DNA of 64,000 bases from positions 4,361,501-4,425,500 of the forward strand of contig NZ_CP107996.1 in NCBI RefSeq assembly GCF_036088315.1, written 5' to 3'. Position numbers and translations under genes: made by a program. How positions within the stretch are numbered: position 1 is the first letter of the stretch; every line of letters starts with the position of its first letter. Below the pieces are notes generated by a model that was given only the letters and a program-made list of their open reading frames with translations, ran no database searches and was not told where the DNA came from. Source of the stretch: Streptomyces sp. NBC_00344 (GTDB lineage: Bacteria > Actinomycetota > Actinomycetes > Streptomycetales > Streptomycetaceae). Shown piece after piece: positions 1 to 7,469 of the stretch.

Positions 1-1219
1 CGGGTGTCATCACGTTGAACTTGGTGATCACGAAGCGGAAGACCACGTAGTACACCACCGCGAAACACAGCCCGATCGGGATGACCAGCCAGGGCTTCGT
101 GTCGAGATGCCAGTTGATGACGTAGTCGATGAGGCCGGCCGAGAAGCTGAAGCCCACATGCGCGCCCAGCGCCCAGGTGATCCCCATCGATGCGCCGGTG
201 AGCAGCGCGTGCAGGCCGTACAGCAGCGGCGCCGCGAACATGAACGAGAACTCCAGCGGCTCGGTCACCCCCGTGACGAACGAGGTCAGCGCCACCGAGA
301 TCATCAGCCCGGTGACCTGCTTGCGCTGTTCGGGCCGCGCGCAGTGGGCGATGGCGAGCGCGGCGGCCGGGAGGCCGAACATCATGATGGGGAAGAAGCC
401 CGACATGAACTGCCCCGCATTCGGGTCGCCCGCGAAGAACCGCGTCAGGTCGCCCTGTACCAGCTTGCCGTCGGAGTTCGTGAAGTCACCCGCCTGGAAC
501 CAGAAGAAGGTGTTCAGGAACTGGTGCATCCCGATCGGGATCAGCAGCCGGTTGGCGACACCGAAGATCGCCGAACCCCATGCGCCCAGGTCGATCAGGT
601 GCTTCGCGAACCAGGTCAGCGCGTCACCGACCGGCTCCCACAGCAGCCCGAACGCCACCCCGAGGATCACCCCGATGAACGCCATCTGGATCGGCACGAG
701 ACGGCGGCCGTTGAAGAAGCCCAGCCAGTCCACCAGCTTGGTGCGGTGGTAACGCTGCCAGATGACCGCGGTCAGCAGCCCGATCAGAATGCCGCCGAGC
801 ACGCCCGGGTTCTGCGGCATGCCGTCCGGGAGGGCCTTGCTCACCGAGCCGCCGATCGGAAAGGCGGCCAGCACCCCGTGGTAGACGAGAAAGCCGACCA
901 CGGCGGCGAGCGCGGTCGAGCCGTCCGCCTTCTTGGCGAAGCCGATGGCCACGCCGATGCAGAAGAGCAGCGGAAGTCCGAACGCGCCGTCCAGGATCGA
1001 GGTGCCGCCCGCGGTGAAGACCTTGGCCGTCTTGTCCCAGAAGGCGCCGTGCAGATACGCGGTGAAGAGATTGCCGAGGCTGACGAGCAGACCGGCCGCG
1101 GGCAGTACGGCGACCGGCAGCTGGAGGCTCCGGCCGACCTTCTGCATTCCCTGGAAGAGTCCGTTCCACCACTGCCGCTGCGGCGCGTTCCCTGACACGG
1201 CCGCGCTGTTGGAGCTCAT
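1..1219 (-). CDS. nagE2: PTS EIIC permease, N-acetylglucosamine type (partial, C-terminus outside window)
   Basis: Membrane EIIC component of the phosphotransferase system, probably taking up N-acetylglucosamine and phosphorylating it with the EIIB encoded next door. Reading leftward from ATG 1219, after an AGGAGG-like site, the protein begins MSSNSAAVSG and shows the EIIC pattern: LPVAVLPAAGLL near residue 35, several hydrophobic segments, GMHQFLNTFFWF, and GVTEPLEFSFMF, the substrate-binding motif of glucose/GlcNAc EIIC proteins. About 405 residues are visible and the reading frame is open at the window edge, so it is cut by the window rather than broken. A DasR-type operator lies 43-58 bp upstream. 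Substrate is inferred from motif, operator and synteny with SCO2907; glucose or maltose specificity is less likely. Confidence 0.85.
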   Translation of the reverse strand, partial: MSSNSAAVSGNAPQRQWWNGLFQGMQKVGRSLQLPVAVLPAAGLLVSLGNLFTAYLHGAFWDKTAKVFTAGGTSILDGAFGLPLLFCIGVAIGFAKKADGSTALAAVVGFLVYHGVLAAFPIGGSVSKALPDGMPQNPGVLGGILIGLLTAVIWQRYHRTKLVDWLGFFNGRRLVPIQMAFIGVILGVAFGLLWEPVGDALTWFAKHLIDLGAWGSAIFGVANRLLIPIGMHQFLNTFFWFQAGDFTNSDGKLVQGDLTRFFAGDPNAGQFMSGFFPIMMFGLPAAALAIAHCARPEQRKQVTGLMISVALTSFVTGVTEPLEFSFMFAAPLLYGLHALLTGASMGITWALGAHVGFSFSAGLIDYVINWHLDTKPWLVIPIGLCFAVVYYVVFRFVITKFNVMTP

Positions 1220-1261
1220 TCGGCGTCCTCCTGGCATCGGGCTGCTCTGCGGTCGCCGTAC

Positions 1262-1277
1262 ACTGGTGTAGACCACT
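1262..1277. promoter_or_regulatory. DasR-responsive element (dre)
   Basis: The 16-mer ACTGGTGTAGACCACT differs at one position from the consensus A(G/C)TGGTCTAGACCA(G/C)T bound by the GntR regulator DasR. It sits in the divergent region between the EIIC gene (leftward) and nagF (rightward), 43 bp from the EIIC start. DasR repression is relieved by glucosamine-6-phosphate, so the site predicts GlcNAc induction. Confidence 0.8.
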
Positions 1278-1361
1278 CACGGCGCAGAGCGGCGGCGGAC
1301 CCGCAGGGACGCGTCACCAGTGCTCGTATCCTGCGATCCGATCCCGTAGCGCGCTCGTATA

Positions 1362-1377
1362 AGTGGTCCAAACGTGC
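1362..1377. promoter_or_regulatory. possible degenerate second dre half-site
   Basis: AGTGGTCCAAACGTGC matches 11 of 16 consensus dre positions, with an intact left half and a poor right half. It lies 60 bp upstream of nagF. It may be a weak second DasR site or chance; only the half-site is convincing. Confidence 0.3.
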
Positions 1378-1436
1378 GTTACCGTGATCAAAAGGACCGG
1401 ATCTCCGGGCCCCGAAGAGACACTCAGGAGTCAGAC

Positions 1437-1670
1437 ATGGCCACAAAGGCTGAGAAGATCGTCGCCGGGCTCGGCGGGCTCGACAACATCGAAGAGGTCG
1501 AGGGCTGCATCACCCGGCTGCGTACCGAGGTGAAGGACGCCTCCCTCGTCAACGACGCCGCGCTGAAGGCCGCCGGAGCCCACGGGGTCGTCAAGATGGG
1601 CACCGCCATCCAGGTCGTCATCGGCACCGACGCCGACCCGATCGCCGCGGACATCGAAGACATGATGTGA
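1437..1670 (+). CDS. nagF: PTS EIIB component, GlcNAc type
   Basis: A 77-residue cytoplasmic EIIB domain that passes phosphate from EIIA to the incoming sugar. The phosphocysteine is Cys24 in the motif EGCITRLR, the hallmark of glucose-family EIIB domains. The ATG at 1437 follows ACTCAGGAGTCAG, a good ribosome binding site. It is transcribed divergently from the EIIC gene with the dre between them, the arrangement of SCO2905 (nagF) in S. coelicolor. Being a stand-alone EIIB, it must work with the separate EIIC subunits and a general EIIA. Confidence 0.88.
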   Translation: MATKAEKIVAGLGGLDNIEEVEGCITRLRTEVKDASLVNDAALKAAGAHGVVKMGTAIQVVIGTDADPIAADIEDMM

Positions 1671-1799
1671 GCTTCTGAGCTCTCCCTGCCAGGGCCTGTT
1701 CCGGTCACTTCCGATCCATCTCGGTCCCGGAGCGGGCCCTCGCGCATGTCCGCCGGGCGCCCGGCCGGCACCCCTGCCGCGGCCGATAAGCTCGCCCCC

Positions 1800-2525
1800 A
1801 TGTCTCGTATCGACGGCCGCACCCCCGAAGAACTCCGCCCGGTCACCATTGAGCGCGCCTGGAGCAAGCACGCCGAGGGCTCCGTCCTCATCTCCTTCGG
1901 CGACACCAAGGTCTTCTGCACCGCCTCCTTCACCGAGGGCGTACCGCGCTGGCGCAAGGGCAGCGGGGAGGGCTGGGTCACTGCCGAGTACTCGATGCTC
2001 CCGCGTTCCACCAACACCCGCGGCGACCGGGAATCCGTTCGCGGCAAGATCGGTGGCCGGACGCACGAGATCTCCCGTCTCATCGGCCGTTCGCTGCGCG
2101 CGGTCATCGACTACAAGGCGCTCGGCGAGAACACCATCGTCCTGGACTGCGATGTCCTGCAGGCCGACGGCGGCACCCGCACCGCGGCCATCACCGGCGC
2201 CTACGTCGCCCTCGCCGACGCCGTCGCCTGGGCGCAGGGCAAGAAGCTCATCAGGAACGGCCGCAAGCCCCTGACCGACACCGTCTCGGCCGTCAGCGTC
2301 GGGATCGTGGACGGGGCGCCCCTGCTCGACCTCTGCTACATGGAGGACGTCCGCGCCGAGACCGACATGAACGTCGTCTGCACCGGCGACGGCCGCTTCG
2401 TAGAGGTCCAGGGCACCGCCGAGGCGGAGCCCTTCGACCGCAAGGAGCTCAACGCGCTGCTCGACCTGGCCACCGGCGGCTGCGCCGACCTCACCGCCCT
2501 TCAGGTCGAGGCGCTCGGCAAGTAG
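1800..2525 (+). CDS. rph: ribonuclease PH
   Basis: Phosphorolytic 3'-5' exoribonuclease that trims tRNA 3' ends, using phosphate and releasing nucleoside diphosphates. The 241-residue product is family length and begins [15 protein letters not shown]. It contains the typical [16 protein letters not shown] segment, the [20 protein letters not shown] block that contributes phosphate and RNA contacts, and [19 protein letters not shown] chose ATG 1800 rather than the in-frame codon 18 triplets upstream because all homologous sequence starts here. rdgB lies downstream, a conserved pairing in actinobacteria, here separated by a small lipoprotein gene. Confidence 0.95.
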   Translation: MSRIDGRTPEELRPVTIERAWSKHAEGSVLISFGDTKVFCTASFTEGVPRWRKGSGEGWVTAEYSMLPRSTNTRGDRESVRGKIGGRTHEISRLIGRSLRAVIDYKALGENTIVLDCDVLQADGGTRTAAITGAYVALADAVAWAQGKKLIRNGRKPLTDTVSAVSVGIVDGAPLLDLCYMEDVRAETDMNVVCTGDGRFVEVQGTAEAEPFDRKELNALLDLATGGCADLTALQVEALGK

Positions 2526-2582
2526 CGGCACCGGGCCGGCAGGGAAGCAACCGATCACGGCGCCCCCGGCGTCATCACCGGC

Positions 2583-2612
2583 ACGGGCGCACGGGCAGAA
2601 CCGTGCGCCCGT
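2583..2612 (+). terminator. hairpin terminator after rph
   Basis: A perfect 12-bp stem, ACGGGCGCACGG pairing with CCGTGCGCCCGT, and a 6-base loop lie 58 bp after the rph stop. There is no T-tract, as is usual in Streptomyces. Confidence 0.7.
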
Positions 2613-2666
2613 CCGCACCGACGAGACAGACCAGGGGCCGTACCAGGCCACCATCCGGGGGGATCC

Positions 2667-3050
2667 ATGCGCCGCCGTACCGCCGCTCTGCTGGCCGCCA
2701 CCGTCACCGCCGTCACCCTCGCGGGGGCCGTCGGCTGCGACGCCGTGAACAAGGCCGTGGACTGCGTCCAGACCGCCGACACCGTCGCCGGGAACGTCAA
2801 CAACCTCCAGCAGGCCGTCTCGAACATCGGCAACGATCCGGGCCAGGTGGACCAGGCGCTCGACAACATCGCCAAGAACCTCGGCAAGCTCGGCGACAAG
2901 ACCGGCGACACCGACGTCAGCAAGGCGGTCGACGACCTCAACACGGCGGTGGACAACGTCCGCAAGTCCGTCGACAGCGGCGACAGAACCCCTGACATCA
3001 GCCCGGTCAGGGACGCGGCCGGCGAACTGACCAAGGTCTGCACGTCCTGA
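2667..3050 (+). CDS. small secreted lipoprotein, function unknown
   Basis: A 127-residue exported protein. The N-terminus has three arginines, a hydrophobic stretch and a lipobox ending AVGC with the lipidated cysteine at residue 24, so the mature protein should be membrane-anchored outside the cell. The mature part is polar and helical, rich in Asn, Asp and Val, with repeated heptad-like spacing (VNNLQQAVSNIG, LDNIAKNLGKLG, VDDLNTAVDNVRKS), suggesting a coiled coil or helical bundle. Two further cysteines (in VDCV and KVCTS near the end) could form a disulfide. It lies between rph and rdgB, as SCO2903 does in S. coelicolor. I do not recognise a function. Confidence 0.8.
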   Translation: MRRRTAALLAATVTAVTLAGAVGCDAVNKAVDCVQTADTVAGNVNNLQQAVSNIGNDPGQVDQALDNIAKNLGKLGDKTGDTDVSKAVDDLNTAVDNVRKSVDSGDRTPDISPVRDAAGELTKVCTS

Positions 3051-3108
3051 GAAGTCCCGGGGCTCCCCGCTGCCGGGCCGGAGGAACCGGACCCCCGATA
3101 CTGGACGC

Positions 3109-3711
3109 ATGACCCGTCTGATCCTCGCCACCCGCAACGCCGGGAAAGTCACCGAACTGCACTCGATCCTCGCCGACGCGGGCCTGCCGCACGAGCTCGT
3201 CGGCGCGGACGCGTATCCCGACATCCCCGACGTCAAGGAAACGGGCATCACGTTCGCCGAGAACGCCCTGCTCAAGGCGCATGCCATGGCCCGCGCCACG
3301 GGTCTGCCCGCGGTCGCCGACGACTCCGGTCTCTGTGTGGACGTCCTGAACGGCGCCCCGGGCATCTTCTCCGCCCGCTGGGCAGGCCGGCACGGTGACG
3401 ACGAGGCGAACCTCGGCCTCCTGCTGGCCCAGCTCTCCGACATCGAAGCCCCGCACCGCGGCGCCCACTTCGCCTGCGCCGCGGCCCTGGCCCTTCCCGA
3501 CGGCACCGAGCGGGTGGTCGAAGGACGCCTGCTCGGCACGCTCCGCCGCGCACCGGCGGGCACTGGCGGATTCGGCTACGACCCGGTCCTTCAGCCGGCC
3601 GGCGAGAGCCGCACCTGCGCGGAACTCACCGCGGCCGAGAAGAACGCGATCAGCCACCGGGGGCAGGCGTTCCGCGCGCTGGTGCCGGCGGTGCGAGAGA
3701 TGCTGGGCTGA
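3109..3711 (+). CDS. rdgB: XTP/dITP diphosphohydrolase (Ham1/RdgB family)
   Basis: House-cleaning pyrophosphatase that hydrolyses non-canonical purine triphosphates (dITP, XTP) to monophosphates and so keeps deaminated bases out of DNA and RNA. The 200-residue product shows the family motifs in order: LILATRNAGKVTEL at the start, FAENALLKA, ADDSGLCVDVLNGAPGIFSARWAG, GGFGYDPV, and ISHRGQAFRAL. ATG 3109 gives the usual N-terminus directly before the nucleotide-binding strand. A strong hairpin follows 4 bp after the stop and separates it from the convergent tRNA gene. Confidence 0.95.
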   Translation: MTRLILATRNAGKVTELHSILADAGLPHELVGADAYPDIPDVKETGITFAENALLKAHAMARATGLPAVADDSGLCVDVLNGAPGIFSARWAGRHGDDEANLGLLLAQLSDIEAPHRGAHFACAAALALPDGTERVVEGRLLGTLRRAPAGTGGFGYDPVLQPAGESRTCAELTAAEKNAISHRGQAFRALVPAVREMLG

Positions 3712-3715
3712 CGGA

Positions 3716-3747
3716 ATGCGGCCTCCACCATCAGGTGGAGGCCGCAT
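3716..3747. terminator. bidirectional hairpin terminator between rdgB and tRNA
   Basis: A perfect 14-bp stem (ATGCGGCCTCCACC and its complement) with a 4-base ATCA loop directly follows the rdgB stop and lies 5 bp beyond the 3' end of the convergent tRNA, so it can serve both. Confidence 0.85.
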
Positions 3748-3752
3748 GGCTG

Positions 3753-3825
3753 TGCGCCCGATCGGATTCGAACCGATATACACGACCACCTAAAGATCGT
3801 CGCTCACCGGGTGGCGTACGGGCGC
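3753..3825 (-). tRNA. tRNA with UAG anticodon on a class I (short variable loop) body
   Basis: A 73-nt cloverleaf on the minus strand. The acceptor stem is GCGCCCG/CGGGCGC with discriminator A. The D arm has only three pairs (CGC/GCG) and a loop with GG. The anticodon stem is CGATC/GGTCG with loop TTTAGGT, giving anticodon UAG at 34-36 and G37. The variable loop is 5 nt, and the T arm is ATCGG-TTCGAAT-CCGAT. The anticodon loop is the one normally carried by tRNA-Leu(UAG), but that tRNA is class II with a long variable arm, which is absent here. CCA is not encoded. The D arm departs from consensus (position 21 G, 13-22 unpaired), so charging identity is uncertain. Confidence 0.75.
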
Positions 3826-3896
3826 GAGCGGGAGTGACTTTACCCCGCTCCCCCCGATGGCGTGCGGCGCCCGGTGCAAGTGGGCGCAGGCAGCCT

Positions 3897-5393
3897 TCAG
3901 AACCTGGGTTCCGGAGCCTGTGCGTGGACCAGCTCAGCCGCCTCCTCCTTCGTCTCCACCGACGGCGGGGAGCCGTCCAGCGGCTTGTTGGCCGTCTCCT
4001 TCATGCAGGCGACCGCGATCACGCCGACCAGCGCCGCCGCCATGGCGTAGTAGGCAGGCATCAGGTTGGTGCCCACCAGACTGATCAGGGCGGTGATGAC
4101 GAAGGGTGTGGTGCCACCGAAGAGCGACGCCGAGAGGTTGTAGCCCACCGAGAGGGAGCCGTAGCGGACCTGTGTCGGGAAGAGGGCCGGGAGCGCGGCC
4201 GACATGGTGCCGAGCATGCAGATCAGGGAGAGGCCCAGCATCAGCATGCCCACGGTGATCGCGATGACGGAACCGTCCCTGATGAGCAGGAAGGCGGGCA
4301 GCGACAGCACGAGGAAGCCGAGCATGCCGGCCATCAGCAGAGGCTTCCGGCCGAAGCGGTCGCTGAGCTTGCCGACCTGGCTGATGATCAGCATCAGGAA
4401 GACCATGACGCCCAGCAGGATCAGCAGCCCGTGGGTGTCGCTGTAGCCGAGTTCGTCGGACAGATACGTCGGCATGTACGACAGCAGCATGTAGTCGGTG
4501 ATGTTGTACGCGCCGACCAGGGCGATGCAGAGGATCAGCGTCGGCCAGTAGTTCCGGAAGATCTTGCCCAGGTCGCCGTGGGCCGTCGTCTCGACCCCGG
4601 TCGCCGCGTCGCCGGCCCGGACGCCCTCGCCCTCCAGCTTCAGGAAGGCCGGTGTCTCGTCCAGCTTCAGCCGGAGGTAGAGACCCACCAGACCGAGCGG
4701 CCCCGCGACGAGGAACGGGACGCGCCAGCCCCAGTCGTCCATGCCGCTGGAGCCGAGGAAAGTGGTCATGATCGTGACCAGTCCGGCCGCGCCGACGTAG
4801 CCGGCCAGCGTGCCGAACTCCAGGAAGCTGCCGAAGTAGCCGCGGCGCTTGTCAGGGGCGTACTCCGCGATGAAGGTCGATGCTCCGCCGTACTCGCCGC
4901 CGGTGGAGAAGCCCTGCACCAGCCGGAAGAAGATCAGCAGGGCCGGTGACCAGAAACCGACCGATGCGTACGACGGCAGGATGCCGATGGCGAAGGTGCC
5001 GATCGCCATCATGATCATGGTGAGGGCGAGTACCTTCTTGCGGCCGATCTTGTCGCCCATCGGACCGAAGACCATGCCGCCGACCGGGCGGATCAGGAAT
5101 GCGACAGCAAAGGTGGCAAACGAGGAGAGCAGCTCGACCGTGTCGTTCCCCGAAGGGAAGAAGACATGCCCGATGGTGGACGCCAGGTAGCTGTAGATGC
5201 CGAAGTCGAACCATTCCATGGCGTTGCCGAGCGAGGCCGCCTTGACGGCCCGCTTGATGGCCGCTTCGTCCGTCACCGTGATGTCGGTACGGCGCAGCTT
5301 CGGGTTCTTCCGGCGGGCTACCGTGCGGAAGAGCGCGTGATGGCGCTTCACCGCACCCGGATCGGAAACGGTCCGATGGCCGGGATCCTCCAT
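3897..5393 (-). CDS. MHS-family MFS transporter, proline/glycine-betaine permease-like
   Basis: A 498-residue proton-coupled major facilitator of the metabolite:H+ symporter group (ProP, ShiA, KgtP relatives). The first helix carries LGNAMEWFDFGIYSY, the family signature. The first cytoplasmic loop reads GDKIGRKKVL, followed by GFSTGGEYGGAS, and about 12 hydrophobic segments can be counted. ATG 5393 is preferred to a frame-opening codon 22 triplets upstream because GAGAGGACC lies eight bases before it. The hydrophilic N-terminal 60 residues are cytoplasmic. Substrate is uncertain: proline/betaine is most likely, with other carboxylates possible. Confidence 0.88.
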   Translation of the reverse strand: MEDPGHRTVSDPGAVKRHHALFRTVARRKNPKLRRTDITVTDEAAIKRAVKAASLGNAMEWFDFGIYSYLASTIGHVFFPSGNDTVELLSSFATFAVAFLIRPVGGMVFGPMGDKIGRKKVLALTMIMMAIGTFAIGILPSYASVGFWSPALLIFFRLVQGFSTGGEYGGASTFIAEYAPDKRRGYFGSFLEFGTLAGYVGAAGLVTIMTTFLGSSGMDDWGWRVPFLVAGPLGLVGLYLRLKLDETPAFLKLEGEGVRAGDAATGVETTAHGDLGKIFRNYWPTLILCIALVGAYNITDYMLLSYMPTYLSDELGYSDTHGLLILLGVMVFLMLIISQVGKLSDRFGRKPLLMAGMLGFLVLSLPAFLLIRDGSVIAITVGMLMLGLSLICMLGTMSAALPALFPTQVRYGSLSVGYNLSASLFGGTTPFVITALISLVGTNLMPAYYAMAAALVGVIAVACMKETANKPLDGSPPSVETKEEAAELVHAQAPEPRF

Positions 5394-5460
5394 GGCTGTG
5401 GTCCTCTCACTGGTCGTACAACACCAAGAAGAACTTCTGCACAGCCATTGGGTTCGCAAA

Positions 5461-5487
5461 CCAGGGTCCCGGGAAATGGGACCCTGG
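5461..5487 (-). terminator. hairpin terminator after bcp
   Basis: A perfect 10-bp stem, CCAGGGTCCC with GGGACCCTGG, and a 7-base loop lie between the end of the peroxiredoxin gene and the start of the MHS transporter, both leftward. This fits termination of bcp transcription. Confidence 0.65.
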
Positions 5488-5608
5488 TCACGTGTTCTCC
5501 GGCGGGTACCCGGAGGCCCGGCTCGGCCCCGGTGCCGGGGAAGGGCCCGCGGGAGGCCCCCTGGAAGGCGGGCGGGGAGGGCCCGCTCCGAAGGCTCCCG
5601 CGGGTGCC

Positions 5609-6076
5609 TCAGAGGCCCAGATCCTTGATGATTTTCGCCACGTGGCCGGTCGCCTTGACGTTGTAGAAGGCGCGTTCCACCTTGCCCTCCTCGTCGACGA
5701 CGACGGTGGAGCGGATGACCCCGTTCACCGTTTTGCCGTAGAGCTTCTTTTCGCCGAAGGCGCCATAGGCGACCAGGGTCTCCTTGGACGGATCGCCGAC
5801 GAGCGTGACCTTCAGGGACTCCTTCTCCCGGAATTTCGCGAGCTTCTCCGGCTTGTCAGGCGAGACACCGATGACGTCGTACCCCGCGCCGGCCAGGAAT
5901 TGAAGATTGTCGGTGAAGTCGCAGGCCTGCTTGGTGCATCCGGGGGTAAGCGCGGCGGGATAGAAGTAGACGATGACCTTGCGGCCCTTGTGGTCGGCAA
6001 GGGAGATCTCATTGCCGTCCGCGTCGGGCAGGGTGAATGCGGGGGCGGTGTCGCCGGGCTGGAGTCGCTCACTCAT
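5609..6076 (-). CDS. bcp: thioredoxin-dependent peroxiredoxin, Bcp type
   Basis: Cytoplasmic thiol peroxidase that reduces H2O2 and organic hydroperoxides using thioredoxin. The 155-residue product begins MSERLQPGDTAPAFTLPDADG. It carries VIVYFYPAALTPGCTKQACDF, with the peroxidatic cysteine in TPGC and a second cysteine five residues later as in E. coli Bcp. Length and the SPDKPEKLAKFREKE helix fit the family. ATG 6076 is chosen because homology begins there and GAGGAGACC precedes it. It is divergent from the DUF3618 gene. Confidence 0.93.
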   Translation of the reverse strand: MSERLQPGDTAPAFTLPDADGNEISLADHKGRKVIVYFYPAALTPGCTKQACDFTDNLQFLAGAGYDVIGVSPDKPEKLAKFREKESLKVTLVGDPSKETLVAYGAFGEKKLYGKTVNGVIRSTVVVDEEGKVERAFYNVKATGHVAKIIKDLGL

Positions 6077-6214
6077 CAAGGTCTCCTCGGGAGGACGTAC
6101 GGGTGTGAGAAACGGATGGGGCCGAGCGTAATAGGGGTGCCGCGGGGTGCGTTCCCGCCGGAACTGACAGACTGTCGAGCAACGACTACCGGACACGACC
6201 ACGGAGGCAGCGCA

Positions 6215-6553
6215 GTGTCGGATGCCACGGACGCCACGGATGCCAGGACCCCGGCGCAGATCGAGGCGGACATCAAGAACCGGCGTGCGGATCTCGCGGA
6301 CACGCTGGACGAGATCGGGGTGCGGCTGCACCCGAGCACGATCGTGGGCGACGCGAAGGCCAAGGTCGCCGCTGCAGTGGACCAGACCGCTGGGCGTGCC
6401 TTCGTCGCGGTGAACGGGGCGGTAGTCGGCGTCAGGGCGAAGTTCGTCTCGCCGGACGGGGCCCCTCGGCTGGAGCGGGTGATTCCGGTGGCGCTCGTCG
6501 CGGTGGGCCTGGTGGGGCTGCTCGCGGTCTCCGCAAAACGGCGCAGGGGCTGA
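6215..6553 (+). CDS. DUF3618 membrane protein
   Basis: A 112-residue protein with the DUF3618 motif RTPAQIEADIKNRRADLADT followed by LDEIGVRLHP in residues 11-45. A short linker and a single C-terminal transmembrane helix (VIPVALVAVGLVGLLAVSA) end in KRRRG, so the bulk should face the cytoplasm. GTG 6215 follows ACGGAGG. Function is unknown; actinobacteria usually encode it next to bcp or a GroES-like protein, as here. Confidence 0.85.
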   Translation: MSDATDATDARTPAQIEADIKNRRADLADTLDEIGVRLHPSTIVGDAKAKVAAAVDQTAGRAFVAVNGAVVGVRAKFVSPDGAPRLERVIPVALVAVGLVGLLAVSAKRRRG

Positions 6554-6597
6554 CCCATCGGTGAACGCCACCGCCGCGGGCAGGTAGGTTCTGCTCC

Positions 6598-6933
6598 GTG
6601 AGCGAGAACACCCACGACGACAAGCTGCCCATCCGGATGCTGCACGACCGGGTACTGGTCAAATCCGACAGCCCGGAGGGCGAACGGCGCTCCGGCGGCG
6701 GCATTCTGATTCCGGCGACCGCCGCGGTCGGCAGGCGGCTGGCCTGGGCCGAGGTGGTGGCGGTCGGGCAGAACGTCCGCACCGTGGTGCCGGGGGACCG
6801 GGTGCTGTACGACCCGGAGGACCGGGCCGAGGTAGAGGTCCGCGGGGTGGCGTACGTGCTCATGCGGGAGCGTGATCTGCACGCGGTGGCATCGGAGCGG
6901 GTCTCCCAGGACTCGACCGGGCTTTACCTGTAG
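6598..6933 (+). CDS. GroES/Cpn10-like protein
   Basis: A 111-residue protein with the co-chaperonin fold pattern: IRMLHDRVLVK at the start, a mobile-loop-like stretch rich in Gly/Ser (ERRSGGGILIP), VVAVGQNVRTVVPGDRVLYD, and a C-terminal YVLMRERDLHAV strand. It is probably not the main GroES, which sits beside groEL; this is the divergent actinobacterial copy found after the DUF3618 gene. The start is GTG 6598, 45 bp after the preceding stop. Confidence 0.8.
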   Translation: MSENTHDDKLPIRMLHDRVLVKSDSPEGERRSGGGILIPATAAVGRRLAWAEVVAVGQNVRTVVPGDRVLYDPEDRAEVEVRGVAYVLMRERDLHAVASERVSQDSTGLYL

Positions 6934-6969
6934 TTCTTGGTCCGCGGTTGTTTGCTACCTTCGATGGAC

Positions 6970-7027
6970 CCCGACGAGACGCGCCGTACCGGGCAGTGGT
7001 CACCGACCCTGTGTGAAAAGACGACGC
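6970..7027 (+). ncRNA. guanidine-III (ykkC-III) riboswitch aptamer
   Basis: The core reads CCCG-ACGAG, then ACGCGCCGTAC, then CGGG, closely matching the ykkC-III aptamer (P1 CCNG/CNGG around ACGAG and GCGCCGUAC). Downstream, AAAAGACGACGC supplies the pseudoknot strand: 6981-6987 (GCGCCGT) can pair with 7021-7027 (ACGACGC) at six of seven positions. The next gene is a Gdx-type SMR exporter, the classic target. The identification rests on consensus remembered from the T. fusca structure. Confidence 0.82.
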
Positions 7028-7062
7028 ACTTCTGTTGATCCGTCTCGCGGAGGTTCGTCGTC
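7020..7062 (+). promoter_or_regulatory. alternative anti-SD hairpin of the guanidine switch
   Basis: GACGACG at 7020-7026 is perfectly complementary to CGTCGTC at 7056-7062, which abuts the GTG start. Forming this stem would enclose the GCGGAGG ribosome binding site at 7047-7053. The same 7021-7027 bases form the aptamer pseudoknot, so the structures exclude each other and predict translation ON with guanidinium. Confidence 0.6.
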
Positions 7063-7383
7063 GTGTCCTGGGTCCTGTTGGTTGTCGCCGGCCTGCTCGA
7101 AGTGGCCTGGTCGGCCGGGATGAAGTACACCGAGGGCTTCACCAGGCTGTGGCCCAGCGTCTTCACCGGTGCCGGGATCGTGGCGTCCATGCTGCTGCTC
7201 TCGCAGGCCGTCAGGACTCTGCCGATCGGCACGGCCTACGGCGTCTGGGTGGGCATCGGAGCGGCCGGTGCGGCGGTGCTCGGCATGGTGGTGCTCGGTG
7301 AGCCGGCGACCGCCGCCCGCATCTTCTTCGTCTGCCTGCTGCTGGTCGCCGTGGTCGGCCTGAAGGTGACCTCCGGCCACTGA
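7063..7383 (+). CDS. gdx: SMR-family guanidinium exporter (Gdx/SugE)
   Basis: A 106-residue, four-helix small multidrug resistance transporter that works as a dual-topology dimer exchanging protons for guanidinium. Helix 1 carries GLLEVAWSAGMKYTEGFTRL: the essential Glu13-type residue and the WSAGMKYT pattern mark the Gdx branch rather than EmrE. Helix 4 ends the protein. GTG 7063 is the start, with GCGGAGG upstream. The guanidine-III aptamer in the leader supports the substrate independently. It is convergent with the penicillin-binding protein gene. Confidence 0.92.
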   Translation: MSWVLLVVAGLLEVAWSAGMKYTEGFTRLWPSVFTGAGIVASMLLLSQAVRTLPIGTAYGVWVGIGAAGAAVLGMVVLGEPATAARIFFVCLLLVAVVGLKVTSGH

Positions 7384-7384
7384 G

Positions 7385-7406
7385 GGGCCGGGCCCACTGC
7401 CGGCCC
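7385..7406. terminator. hairpin between gdx and the PBP gene
   Basis: GGGCCGG (7385-7391) and CCGGCCC (7400-7406) form a 7-bp stem just after the gdx stop and upstream of the convergent PBP stop. Confidence 0.55.
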
Positions 7407-7469
7407 GGTCCCACCGAGAGCCTGGCGCCCCGGAGGGTCCGGTCCCGTACCCGGCCGTCCGGCGGTGGG

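Noticed and set aside
1..1219. Truncated pseudogene of the EIIC gene
   Set aside because: The frame simply runs off the window edge; no internal stop or frameshift.
624..1280. Arg/Pro-rich reading frames antisense or out of frame with the EIIC gene
   Set aside because: High-GC shadow frames without ribosome binding sites or family motifs; the leftward frame from 1219 is clearly EIIC.
1431..3563. A 710-codon leftward frame across nagF, rph, the lipoprotein and rdgB
   Set aside because: It is antisense to four well-supported genes and has no protein-family character.
3753..3825. Integration site (att) of a mobile element at the tRNA
   Set aside because: No integrase, no duplicated tRNA 3' end and no element boundaries were seen nearby.
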